From contig JAPYMA010000147.1 in assembly GCA_035041965.1 (NCBI GenBank), positions 124,001 to 188,000 of the forward strand: a stretch of 64,000 nt of DNA, in the 5' to 3' direction. Origin of the DNA: Anisakis pegreffii. Taxonomy: Eukaryota; Nematoda; Chromadorea; Rhabditida; Anisakidae. Position numbers and translations under genes: made by a program. Below the pieces are notes generated by a model. It was not told the DNA's origin. It did not search any database and saw only the letters and a program-made list of their open reading frames with translations. Numbering within the stretch: position 1 is the first letter of the stretch; every line of letters begins with the position of its first letter. This document shows positions 39,701 to 50,400 of this stretch, piece after piece.

Positions 39701-40946
39701 ATATGAAAATTGTTGTTCCATTCAACTTCAAATGCACTTATTGAAGCATTTGAAAGGCAACATCCTTTTCGGTGTTCTTTCTGGAAAGTGCTCCTCACTT
39801 GCGAGGGATTCAACGTTGACTTGAGCGAAACACTCAACTAGATCGAGTAACAAATCAAACAGATCACACTGACAGGATACGTGAATTCTCTGAATCACAT
39901 TCATTCACTGGTCATCATCAGACAAATTTAGCTAATCCGGATGGAACAGTGAAGAGTTGTTAAAGTCGAATTTCAACTATCATTGACTCAATTCATATGA
40001 AATCACCGAAAACCATCAGCCACCCCATACCGCGACAAATTTCAAGGGAACGCTCGTCAATGTTGACGACAATATTGAACGAATTGAACAATTTTGCGAG
40101 CGCACTGAAAATGGGCTTCTCAAATTACACAAAACGAATTAATTCAATTCGAGCAAAAAACACAGTCAAATCGAATTTCTCCACGATGAAATTACATTTC
40201 AATCAGACGAAATCAACAGATGAAGAACAATGAGGTCAGACACAACGGCAGCGTGCAGTTCAATTATATAGTCGGCAGATCTGGAAAGGTGTCTGATAGA
40301 AGAATGGGATAAGTTTTTAATTGGAACCGAAAAGAGTTTATGATGGGTTAAACAACTAGAGCAAGGCCGATCGGTGCTAACCGCTCAGCTCCATTAATTT
40401 TTGCAAAAAATGACTGGCGACATCTTGTGATGAATGACATCACAATGAACAAATTATTCATGAGGGAAAACCATCATTTTATTGGTCGGCTCTCAGCCTA
40501 GGTCGTACTCTAATAATGGAATCAGTTCTTTACCATTATCGTCAATTTAAAACCTCGAATTAATCTTCGTGACTAACGAAATGATGCACGATCAATAAAT
40601 TCACAATAATCACGAGAAGCATCAGTAAATGAATGCTCACAAAATGCATTTTAAAAGCAAGATTTGTTAATCACTGCGAAGCTAGCAGCATTCACTCGAA
40701 GAACAAATGCGTTACGGATTCGTCAATCAGAGCTTGTTGGGATTAGCTGTTGATGGAAAATGATGGATTGAGCGTTTGTTTCATGTTGAAAGTGTCACTG
40801 GGGAAAAGAGATTACAGAGTAGAAGAAGGTAGGAAGTAAGTATTAATGAACAGGATGAAGCAATCGAAAATCGATCGACTCGGTGAAGTGCATTGAAGAG
40901 GAAGTGAAACATTGATGATGTTGACGTTATTAATGACCATCCAACG
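33703..40946. other. Long region without an assigned gene (7.2 kb)
   Basis: I could not assemble a gene here. Exon-like pieces on the minus strand include 38996-38858 (good acceptor and GTATGT donor), a short ATG exon at about 37376 (MSSKFDYYSGDRRLK, then GTAAGT), a short ATG exon near 35157, and an open stretch at 37009-36671 after a CAAAACAG acceptor. They do not join in phase in any way I could establish. No repeats of note were seen. Confidence 0.45.
38858..38996 (-). CDS. Candidate internal exon, faintly WD40-like
   Basis: An open stretch of 139 bases between a TTCGCAG acceptor (38997) and a GTATGT donor (38857). It encodes a segment with RFAVKITLSPCCRYLESWEI followed by YDYTSALCSRF. 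The pattern V..SLSPCGRYLASG is common in WD repeats, but the usual Gly-Ser and terminal Trp-Asp are absent. No neighbouring exon in compatible phase was identified, so this may be a fragment of an unresolved or decayed gene. Confidence 0.28.
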
Positions 40947-43900
40947 TCAAACCATTCGTTGCTTCAACTCTTTTGGAAATTTGTCGAAGCACTTCTTGCA
41001 AACCGGTCGCATGTCCATCTCAATGACCTTCGAGCTGCAATTGTCTTTCTTTTCTTCATCAATAAATTATCTGCACTAAAAACCCTTGAGCAGCGCAGAT
41101 TTTGCATAGTATATAAAACTGCTGAAATCCTTCCTCTTTTATAAAATTTTCACGCTTTCAAATAACATTGGTCAAACTCGTTCTCACGATGGATATAAAC
41201 TAATCATTAAGAGATGTGACCTAAATAAGTTCAAATTTTTTTTCCAACTGAGTGTTAAAAGCATGGAAGTGTTTACCACAACATGTCATGAATACTCCAT
41301 CCCTAAATGCATCGTTTGGAGCAATATACTACTCCCGAGCAATGTACTCCTTAAATGCAACGTTTGGAGCAATGTCTCACTTACTTTCTTTTCACACAAA
41401 AGTTTCACCGAAATTATTAATTATGAATAGCTATGCGTGTTCTCATATGCTCTACACAGTCTTTCTTCCTTCCTTTTGGCCTTCTCCTTCCCAACAGTAC
41501 ATTCGCCAGCATGAGTTCCACTCCTTCAGACGTTTTCAAAGCTTATTATCATTGTAACAAAACGCCTCCTCGATGTCAGTTAGCATTTAAGAACATGCCA
41601 GTTGTATGTGATCACTTACCGACGATCTAGTGGTCGATCGCAAGTGGAACAAGCATAGCAGTTTGGACACCAAAATTTCGCGAATACTTTCAAACTTGCA
41701 CCAGTTATTCCAGCGTTGCATTTGTAGCATTCATCCGCAAACAGCTAATCATTCATCCGTTATTCAGGATCAATTAAATAAATGAATTTTGAAGAAAGAA
41801 TTACAAAATGCGATAAAAGACAAAACATATTACTTTCTCTCTTTTTCCAAACGCATCTCAATTATGCTGCTTTTGAACAACAACCAATTTTATTCATCGC
41901 AGTTTCCATTAAAACTGCTCAGTGGAAAACTGTTCGTTCGAAAAAAAAGTCTATGAAAGTTCCATTGGGTATCTATCCTAAGGCTGAACAAAAACATCAG
42001 CTCATGAATTGGCAATGATGAAGCACAATTGCTACTACCTTCTTGTAACAGCTTTCGCAATAGGCTCGTTCACGTTTCTCGAAGTGTTTGCTGCCGTAAA
42101 ACGGTTTCTCGCATTTAGCGCACAAGAAATGCTGAAATTGTGAAGTGTTCGCGCAATCGACCGGAAAGCTGACAGAATAAAATTGCGAGAACGATGTGAA
42201 GAATATCGCGATGATACATGATGCTTCGAAATGAAGTGAAATATGCTGTCAGCATTCTCATGAGAACATTAAGTGGAGAGTTAACTGAATGACGGATGGA
42301 ATATTTGAAACAAGCAGATGCACATCAAGTGCACATCCGAATGATATTTATGGAATACCATTAATGGGTTTTGAATGTTGCGTTTCGATGGTAATTTTTC
42401 ATGTTCTTTGGATTTTGTTTTGACATGAATGGATTTTGCAGTGTGCTGAATTTTTCGATGCATTTGAATGAATACGTTTAAATTTAGATTTGTTTCTTTA
42501 AATGAATGGATTTCGATGCATTTGAATGAATACGTTTAAATTTAGATTTGTTTCTTTAAATGAATGGATTTCGATGCAATATAATAAAGAAAATCATTCG
42601 CTAACGTCAATATGCCAATGCTTTTGCAGTGCAAAAACGCTTCGTTGATCATCGATCGGATGGCGACACGCCGCACAAACGTGACACATCTGATCGAAAC
42701 ACCTCGGACAATACAAATCATCTCTGTGAATTCGAGCCTTTTCATTCAACTCCACACTGTAATCCGCTAGATTTTAGAATGGCATGTAAAGACCTTATCT
42801 TCACGAAATTTGGGGAATCTCATGAAGATTTTCGAAAAGGTGGTTACTGAATCTAGAACATGCTAAATTCTAGTCAGGCGCAAACGTTGCACGGAATGTA
42901 GATGAATACCCGCATTTGTTGCAGTTGAAGTGGTACGCATGATAGTCTTCATGACGATAACGGAGTTGTTTTCCAGGCTCGATGTATGTAAAACCTGAAA
43001 TTCAGCACCGAACGTCGCTTTCAAGGAGATTATCAATTGTTCGCTCAGAGATCAACCATCCGAGGTAAAATAATGAATGTGCGCAGAGAACTGGAAAACG
43101 ATTGAGCAACTCACATTTTGAGCAGAGCTTTCCACCTTCCTTTTTTGCCAACTTATTACAAGTCATGCACAAATTTCTGAAAATCTTTCTTGCATTCAGA
43201 ACTTTTAAATTGACATTCATATTCAATTTGCACCCAATCAATTTGTACTTTTCAATGAATCATAGATTCCGTAAGTGGTTTATCACAATGGAACTCACTC
43301 AACTTATAAGAATCCGGCAAACCATTAGTCCTTATTGAGTAGGAAACAAGAAAGGATGAAGCTAACCGTCCAGCGTAATGCCAAACACCTTCGTTATCCA
43401 ACTGTGTATTGCACTGTTCACACCGAAAACACTGCGGATGCCAACTGCAGTTTGCAGCTTTAATCACACGTCCCATTATGAAATCCTCTGCAATCAAACG
43501 AACAAATCTTCTCTGTCCGTACATGTAATCAACAGAAAATCGCTCATTCGAAACATGAGCACATCCCTACCAGGAGCTAATAGACTTCAAGACTAACGAC
43601 TTCACGTTATCTATATAATCAGATGCTATCCAATTACAGGCGATATTTATGGTAACCTAATTCAAGCATTAGAAGACTGGTTTTTGATCCTTCTTAGCTT
43701 CGATCAAATAAGCCACAAAAATCTTCAAAATTTTCCTTCCTTGCTCAGAAACTAATCTGAAACCTCCGATAAATTTAATTAAAATTTAATTATTAGGACA
43801 AATGCAATATGACTGATCAAATCTTACTGCATTTTGCACATGTGGGTGCATAGAGCGCTTTGAAGTCATGCTCACAATAATTACGGCCGTCCACTGTGAA

Positions 43901-44551
43901 ATGCATATCGTTTAGTAGTGAACAAAAACACTGAGCACATCTGAACACCATCGATAATGACTGATGCCATTGATGCTAGACATGAATTTGGGCAGATTTT
44001 GCGAAGCAAAATAAAATCGACTGAAAAATTCTCTCAGAAACCGGAAAAGTTCCAAACAATGAGCACCTCAATGAACTGGATGATCATTTTAGCTCGAAAA
44101 TTTTGGGAATAAAAGTGCGAAAGTTCAGTAATGTTAACTTTTGAGAGTTTTTTCCTTGAATACGTACGATTTATAAGGAGAATGGCGCAAAGACAGGGAA
44201 ATGAAACCTGAAGCATTCGTTATGCCATGTTTTACTACCTGTACTAATGAACACCTCACCACTCGCGAAAAGCTGCTGGCATCGAGCGCAACGAGCCGCC
44301 GACAACGGTGATAAAGGATCGATTCTAAAGTCGCACTATTTTTGTCGCATATATTTGGATACGGAACGGAATAAAAGCTTCTAGATTACGGAGAAAAATC
44401 AGAATTTTAATGAAACTGGTGCGAAAAGGCAAAATTATCGCGGATAGATAACTTACGGTACGTTGATAGATGAAGTGTTCTGAGAGCTTGTACTCGTCGC
44501 TGAAAAACTCGGCGAATGTCCGGGTATGGACAATTGCAGCGGGCGATCCAT
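40947..44551 (-). CDS. PINCH-family five-LIM adaptor (UNC-97/PIN-2/LIMS1-like), 10 exons, apparent frameshift
   Basis: LIM-only adaptor that links integrin-linked kinase to cell-matrix attachment sites, in worms the muscle dense bodies. Minus-strand exons: 44551-44457, 44324-44208, 43940-43829, 43487-43367, 43176-43115, 42994-42910, 42756-42606, 42131-42039, 41744-41620, 41034-40947. About 349 residues (UNC-97 348, LIMS1 325). A 40-residue Ser/Thr-rich N-terminus precedes five LIM domains: LIM1 from CARCQQLF (about 44), LIM2 from CAKCKDFIMGRVIKA, LIM3 from CSKCFTYIEPGKQLRYR, LIM4 from CAACRHPIDD, with HFLCAKCEKPF, LIM5 from CYKCNAGI, ending VCKKCFDKFPKELKQR. Zinc-binding Cys/His residues are present in the parts I checked. 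Phases agree everywhere except exon 3, which is one base short near 43858-43864: family residues EHDFK-ALYAP need an extra base after TTCAA. Sequencing error is the simplest explanation. I cannot say whether this is the unc-97 or pin-2 orthologue. Confidence 0.88.
41289..41385. repeat. Imperfect 48-bp tandem repeat in PINCH intron
   Basis: Two adjacent units share TAAATGCAWCGTTTGGAGCAAT and a preceding TACTCC; the period is about 48 bases. It lies in the last intron of the PINCH-like gene and looks like a simple local duplication. Confidence 0.6.
42453..42578. repeat. 58-bp tandem duplication in PINCH intron
   Basis: Unit starting TTTCGATGCATTTGAATGAA occurs at 42453 and 42511, with the first ten bases of a third copy at 42569. 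The two full units are essentially identical, so the duplication is recent or maintained. It is located in the intron between exons 7 and 8 of the minus-strand PINCH-like gene. Confidence 0.88.
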
Positions 44552-44743
44552 TTTAGCAGGAGTCGAGCTTATGAAACATGTGAGTTTATATTAAACCATA
44601 TGAGAGAAAGTAGCACGGAATAGCAATTTTCATTGTTTATAAGAAGCTTTAGAATTTCCTTGCATTTTAAGGAAAATCGTACGGACTCAGAGAGCAAAAT
44701 TTCAGACACACTTTAATGCCCAAATGACATAAACGATTCAATG

Positions 44744-45618
44744 CAGTGATTCTCATAGGGGATGAAATTACCCATTTTGGGTAATTTGGAGATGAGAAGG
44801 GGGTCAGGAAATTAGTATTGAGTGCAGTTGTTATTTAATGATTGAACGCCATTGTGATGGTGTTTTTTAACTCAGATATGTAAATGCGGTTGGTTAATGG
44901 CAACACTCTTCATTTTCCTATGAATATCATTAGCTCGTGCCGGCCTAACAGGATTTTGGATGTGAAATTGAATAAAATTTAGAATGGGTATGGAAAAATT
45001 TCGCTTGTTTTAACAGTGTTTTCATTTTTTTCCTTGCTGCTGCAATCGCTCTCATAACTTTCATCACCAAAAGTGTTCTCTTTTGCTAATTTCTCATTCA
45101 TTTCACACAACAATTGAAGTCAAATTCTCATTCTATCACATACACTTTATAATTGATCATTTAATTGTCGACCGTTATTAAGCAACAATATTCGATTGTT
45201 GTATTGTTGACTTCGGCTGTCAACACTCGTCAACATATTCAATAAATAGTATATGATACTGAATGAGAAATTGATTCGAACTGTGAAGTGAAATGAGACG
45301 AAATGAATGAGAAAAACTCATCAATAGAACAATAAATGCATGAAATATCTATGAGAGTGAATAGAACACGTCTGAAAAGAATGAGAATCCATCTGAATCA
45401 GTTCGAAGTGAGCGTGTCATAGACAATAGCTTTTCAAGCAATCATAATCGATCTCATAAACATTAATAACTAAAGGCACGTATAACGTCAGGAACAAACG
45501 GAAAACCGTTTGTTCCTGACGTTATACGTGGAAATAGTAAGTTCTTGCATCAGGGTGTAACGGCGGCCTACTAGATCGTCAAAAAGGGTAACTGAGCACC
45601 CGAACGTGAAAACCACGG
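44744..45618. mobile_element. Non-autonomous hAT-like element, copy 2 (875 bp)
   Basis: Left end CAGTGATTCTCATAGGGG, right end GAACGTGAAAACCACGG. Flanks ATTCAATG (44736-44743) and ATTTAATG (45619-45626) agree at 7 of 8 bases, a good 8-bp target duplication. Same orientation as copy 1 and closely similar to it over most of its length. It also shares end sequences with the inverted copy at 49221. It lacks the internal duplication of copy 1, and near its right end it carries a perfect palindrome (45477-45530) absent from copy 1. No transposase frame. Confidence 0.88.
45477..45530. repeat. Perfect 25-bp palindrome inside hAT-like copy 2
   Basis: Arms 45477-45501 and 45506-45530 are exact reverse complements around AAAA (arm begins CACGTATAACGTCAGGAACA). 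The right arm corresponds to ordinary element sequence seen in copy 1 (TTGTTCCTAACGTTATACATG); the left arm replaces unrelated sequence there and so is an inverted copy of the right arm. Confidence 0.92.
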
Positions 45619-45626
45619 ATTTAATG

Positions 45627-46416
45627 AATTAAAATAGTATCCAATTTAAGACAATAGTACAGTTTCTAGCGATTGTTTCTAGCGTTCAGAAAATCGTTCG
45701 AATAATTCAGGTAATGCAGAGCCAGCTTCAGTCTGCAAATAGTTCGAATTAAGAAGATTAGAACGACTGAATCGACTCCTTCATTGTTGTTTTCTGTGAA
45801 CGAAATAATTCATAACATCAAGATGTTTGCGATTGCTTGATAGAGCAAGATATGAGCTGAAGAGAAGGGAAGAATGCATACGTGTTTCGTAATCGATCGG
45901 AATGATTCACAAGGAATTGTTCGTAAGATGCATTGCAAAGATAAAAAATTATTTATTTCATGGGTATATGCTATCAAGATAGCACTCACGTGAATTATTT
46001 GCTTGCTCTTATGGCCGTTGTTGTTTGTCCATGCACACTCAGCCATAGTTTTATGCATTCGAAATACACTTAAATGCATTTGATGAGATAACAAAAGCAC
46101 TGATCACTCATTGCAGCGGGAGATGATTCCATTGAAGAGGCTTGTAACATGCGATCTGTTAAAGTTTGGGAGATGATACATTTTCAGAACGAAATTCGAA
46201 GAATTATTACGACATTTTCAAAGCTACTTACCTAACTCCGCAATATTCCCAAGAAATTGAATTTTGTTTGTGACCTGGTGCAAAATCGAAGCGGTAAATC
46301 ACACCGATCGTGAGGGCAAAACAGTGATCTAAAGTGCAGTCACATCGACCTCACAGAAACCCCTTCCGGACAACTGTCTCCCGTTTCTACCTCGGGAACT
46401 GCGTTCGATAGCGATC
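45627..46416. other. Intergenic, nothing assigned
   Basis: About 0.8 kb between the hAT-like element and the small membrane-protein gene. An open frame runs in phase through the start of the downstream gene from about 46331, after possible acceptors at 46335 and 46354, so the 5' part of that gene may extend here. Confidence 0.4.
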
Positions 46417-47037
46417 ATGATGATGCTGGTTGTATTTGGATGGATTGCGACATTAATTGCAATGTCGCTGTCATATGTTGGTATCAGACGTAGTTTATCA
46501 ATGCTATTTGATGAGGTATGCTTAAATATTCATTAATGGTTCTATGGCGTGCAGTTCGTTTATTTCAAATTTAGGGGAAATTAATGCTTTTAACGTTTTC
46601 GTTGATTCGATCTCTTTCATCAGCAAAAATGAATTTCAAAATATCGACAAAATCTCATCAGGCTCACCAGAATTTTTGATATATGATCGATTATAACTTG
46701 ATATAAGGTGGTATGTTGCGAGAATTTCGTGCACCCCATCCTCGGCATTTTCAAAACAACGTATTTTCCTAGTCTCAACTGTAAATTTCGTCTTCGAATC
46801 TTTTTCCGAACCGTCCCCCCCTCCCTCCATCCCAATACGATCATATGAAGCATACGGTGTTCCTGTGTAATAGCAATGTCCGACTGACTGCTGCTTCTAG
46901 TTCAGCTAACTTTGAATGGCCGTGATCATCTTCATGAAACAGTGAGCACTTCGCGAGACCACGAACGATATAAATCACGTTTCCGCTCCGAACCGTTATT
47001 CAACTATTATAACATACCCTCAAGCCGCTTCCATTGA
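46417..47037 (+). CDS. Small single-pass membrane protein, 76 residues, 2 exons
   Basis: Exons 46417-46515 and 46906-47037, joined in phase 0 with a GTATGC donor and a TTCTAGTTCAG acceptor. Residues 1-33 are a hydrophobic segment with three starting Met (MMMLVVFGWIATLIAMSLSY, then VGIRRSLSMLFDE); the remaining 43 are polar with many Arg, His and Tyr (FRSEPLFNYYNIPSSRFH at the C-terminus). A type III or signal-anchor topology with the basic tail in the cytosol is likely. Because the frame stays open upstream of the ATG to about 46331, a longer N-terminus is possible. I recognise no family. Splice signals, frame coherence across the intron and composition make it more than chance, but expression is unproved. 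Confidence 0.5.
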
Positions 47038-47401
47038 AAGCATCCGCAAATCTTCAGCACTTCAGTGCGCTACAAAATTATTTTAACTGTCGAATTGGTG
47101 GTTGTTCAATCAGGATTTCCAGTTTAATAAGTGAGAAGTGAATACAAAACCACGACAGTGTATGCTTTATTATATTACATTTGAGATACGAACTGGCAAG
47201 CGAGGCATGGAAGCACAGCTAACAAAGTACCGTCGAGAGGAATGCTATTACAGATCAAATATATTCCAGAAATCGACATTGTTAACATTATTGTTAAGAT
47301 CATTATTGTCATTGCTATTATTAGTTAATGATATTTTTTGCCACAGTAATTATTTGTACAATGCTCGATAGTTGTGAGGTAACGGAACCATTATTCATGT
47401 T

Positions 47402-50400
47402 TCATTCTGCTGTTGAATGAACAATTCGTTTTATCCAGCTGAGGTAAGGCACAACCATTGTGTAGATACCCGGTCGACCACGCAGAGCACAACCATCGCC
47501 CCAACTGATCACGCCAGCCAAATAGTACAGATCTGGAATAAAGAAAGTAACTTAACTAACTTACACTTCTTCACCCGCATGAACGCTACTGCGTTTCGTG
47601 AGAAGCCCGGTACCAAAATGGCGATTTAGAACATGGGAATAAATCATGCAAACCTTCATGATGAGTTGAGCTAGGACGGAGCAAGCGAAGTACTCTTCAC
47701 AACTGTTCATTAGGACAAATCATTAACGCTCATATCTCATGAGCACATTATGAGAAATACCGAGAATACGGAGCAAACTGACAATAAGCGATTACCATCA
47801 ATCTGACATGCAAACGGTCCTCCAGAGTCTCCTTGACACGTATCAATGCCACCACTCAAATAACCTGCACAAAATGCCGATGAACTAATAGACTGGTAGA
47901 CTTCAGAGGATTCGAGGCATTCATCACGATTCAAGATCGGTATCGTTGCTGCTTGTAGTATTTTTGGATAATCCACTGATGACGCTGCAAAAACAAGCAA
48001 TTAGTCACTTTTTCGACAGTCACCACTTTGTTACTATCATTGTCATACCTTCGCCAAGTCTTCCCCATCCTGAGACAACGCATTTTCTGCCCGGATGATA
48101 GTCAAAATCAGTGGATGGAAGACATATCGGTTGAACAAATTTGCCAAATCGAATACTTCGATTGACCTCTAGCAATGCAACATCGTCAGCGAATAGATCT
48201 GAAATTATTCATCTATTCAGCTCAACGCCAAATCACTTGTAATGTTCTAATGGAACTGTATTGTGCACATGATTTTAACATCGCCACCGTAACTCTTTGC
48301 TATCGTATTCTTACAAAGTATTCTTCGAACGACTCTTTGAGACTATTTGTTGAATACAATCATCATAATTCTTCATGTGCTACTGGTCTTCTGTTCTTAA
48401 GACGTATAATCTTAAGGTATAGAATCCAATCGTGAAAGTAGCGAAATGCATCGAAATAATCGACTGATGGAGAGTGGCTAAATGAACAGAAATAATCAGA
48501 GGAGAAACAATACCTTTATAAGAGGGATACTTAACAATACGTGATATATTCAGAATTTGTTCACTCCCTTCCTCTTCTACGATATCCCAATCACCAACAA
48601 CTACTTCATAGTGAGTCGCGTCCGAATTCTCGCTGAAGAAAACTTAACTAAAAACGAGTTTAAAATGAATCGGGAATGTGTTATGTTTTCTATGCGATGC
48701 ACGCCAGTTAAGCGCATCGGTCAAGAACAGCCCTTCAAAAAATGCATTATAGGGGCAATACATGGCAAAGTGTGATGATAATATTCAACTGGATTGTTTA
48801 ATAGCGAAGGGATTTTAAAGATCACATCAAAAGTGATATCAAGAAAAATTCTTGTCGCATTTGCTAAAGCCGCCAGACCAACATCGAAGTAGCTATAAGA
48901 TGATGCGGCGAATAACTCAATTAACGACCGTGATCACTGACTGACACATTCAAAGGAATGACTAACTCAAAACAATGCGCCGCAGTCAGAAGGAATCTGT
49001 CGGAAAGAATCGAAGCACCACAATGAAGTCTGTGATCGCTTTTCATGTGTAATGCTGCAGTCCATGGGAATGCAGCCGGTACAGCATCGAATCCACCGAC
49101 GACACGAGCGTATCGATGCTTGCGTGGATCACGCGCTATCATATCCACATAACGTGCACCACATGTTGGAGCATCTCAAAATTGGTCATTTTCTGATGAG
49201 TTGACATGATTCATTTAATGCAGTGGTTCTCACGTTCGGATGCTTCATTACTGCTTTTCATGATCTAGCAGGCCACCGTTATGCCCCCTGCCCCCTATTA
49301 AATGTGGAAATCGCAAATGTTATGCTCAGGTGACCGTTACATTCAATCTCATTAGCACATCCATGATGGTAATCGACATAGCTGTACCTCCTCTTAGACC
49401 GTTGTGTTCCGCAGTATTGCAATCGATTATGATTGCATGGAAAGCAATTGTCTATGACACGCTCACTTCAAACTGATTTTTGTATTCTCATTCTTTTCAG
49501 GCGTGTTTTATTCACTCTCATAACTATTGCATGTGAATACCGTTCTCTTGATGAGTTTTTCTCATTCACTACGTCTCATTTCACTTCACAATTTCTTATT
49601 CTGTAGCATGTACTATTTACTGACGACTGTTGACAGCCGAACTCAACAATACAACAACTGAATTGAATTGCTCAACAACGTTCGACAGTCGGATAATCAA
49701 TTATAGAATGCATTGTATAGAATGAGAATTTGACTTGAACTGTTAAGTGAAATGAATGAGAAAATAGCACAGGAGAACACTTTTGGTGATAAAAGTTATG
49801 AGAGCGATTGCGAGAGCAAGGAAAAGAATGAAAACCCTATTAAAACAAATGAAAATCCGCACGAGCTAATGATACTCAGACAATTGGAGAATGAAGAGTG
49901 TTGCCATCAACTAACCACATTTACATAACCGTGTTAAAAAACAGTATCGCCCAAAATGGGTAACTTCGCCCCCTATGAGAACCACTGATTTAGTGGAAAA
50001 GCTGTAAGTCAATGTGAACAACAGAATGAACCGTTCTCAGATGAGCACTGAAGACGAGCATATGAGTTTCTGCAATTTTGCTGTCCATCCAGTCGGCAAA
50101 TGCTTTCACTACACTTGATTCGCCATCCCATCGTCGGGTTCACCTCATTTGTCGTATCCGCAATAACATTTGTTCTATTCCTGAATACATCAACTATTAA
50201 ATACTCACAGTCATCTATATGAGATATTGCATAGTTACATCTCTTGGTTATTTTCCATGAGAATATTCAGTTGACCTTTTGAGAAGAATACAAATAGTAT
50301 AAGCATAATTTGTTTGAATAACTAGCAAACAACAAGGGTTACTACCTTGACCGGATGAGTTTGCAGAGAGTAGGAACGTGTGAATCACTTAAGGAATCTG

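Noticed and set aside
43829..43985. Alternative longer PINCH exon 3 starting after CTAG at about 43975
   Set aside because: It would replace the His and Cys zinc ligands of LIM1 with Leu and Val; extending exon 2 to 44208 supplies WHNEC in phase instead.
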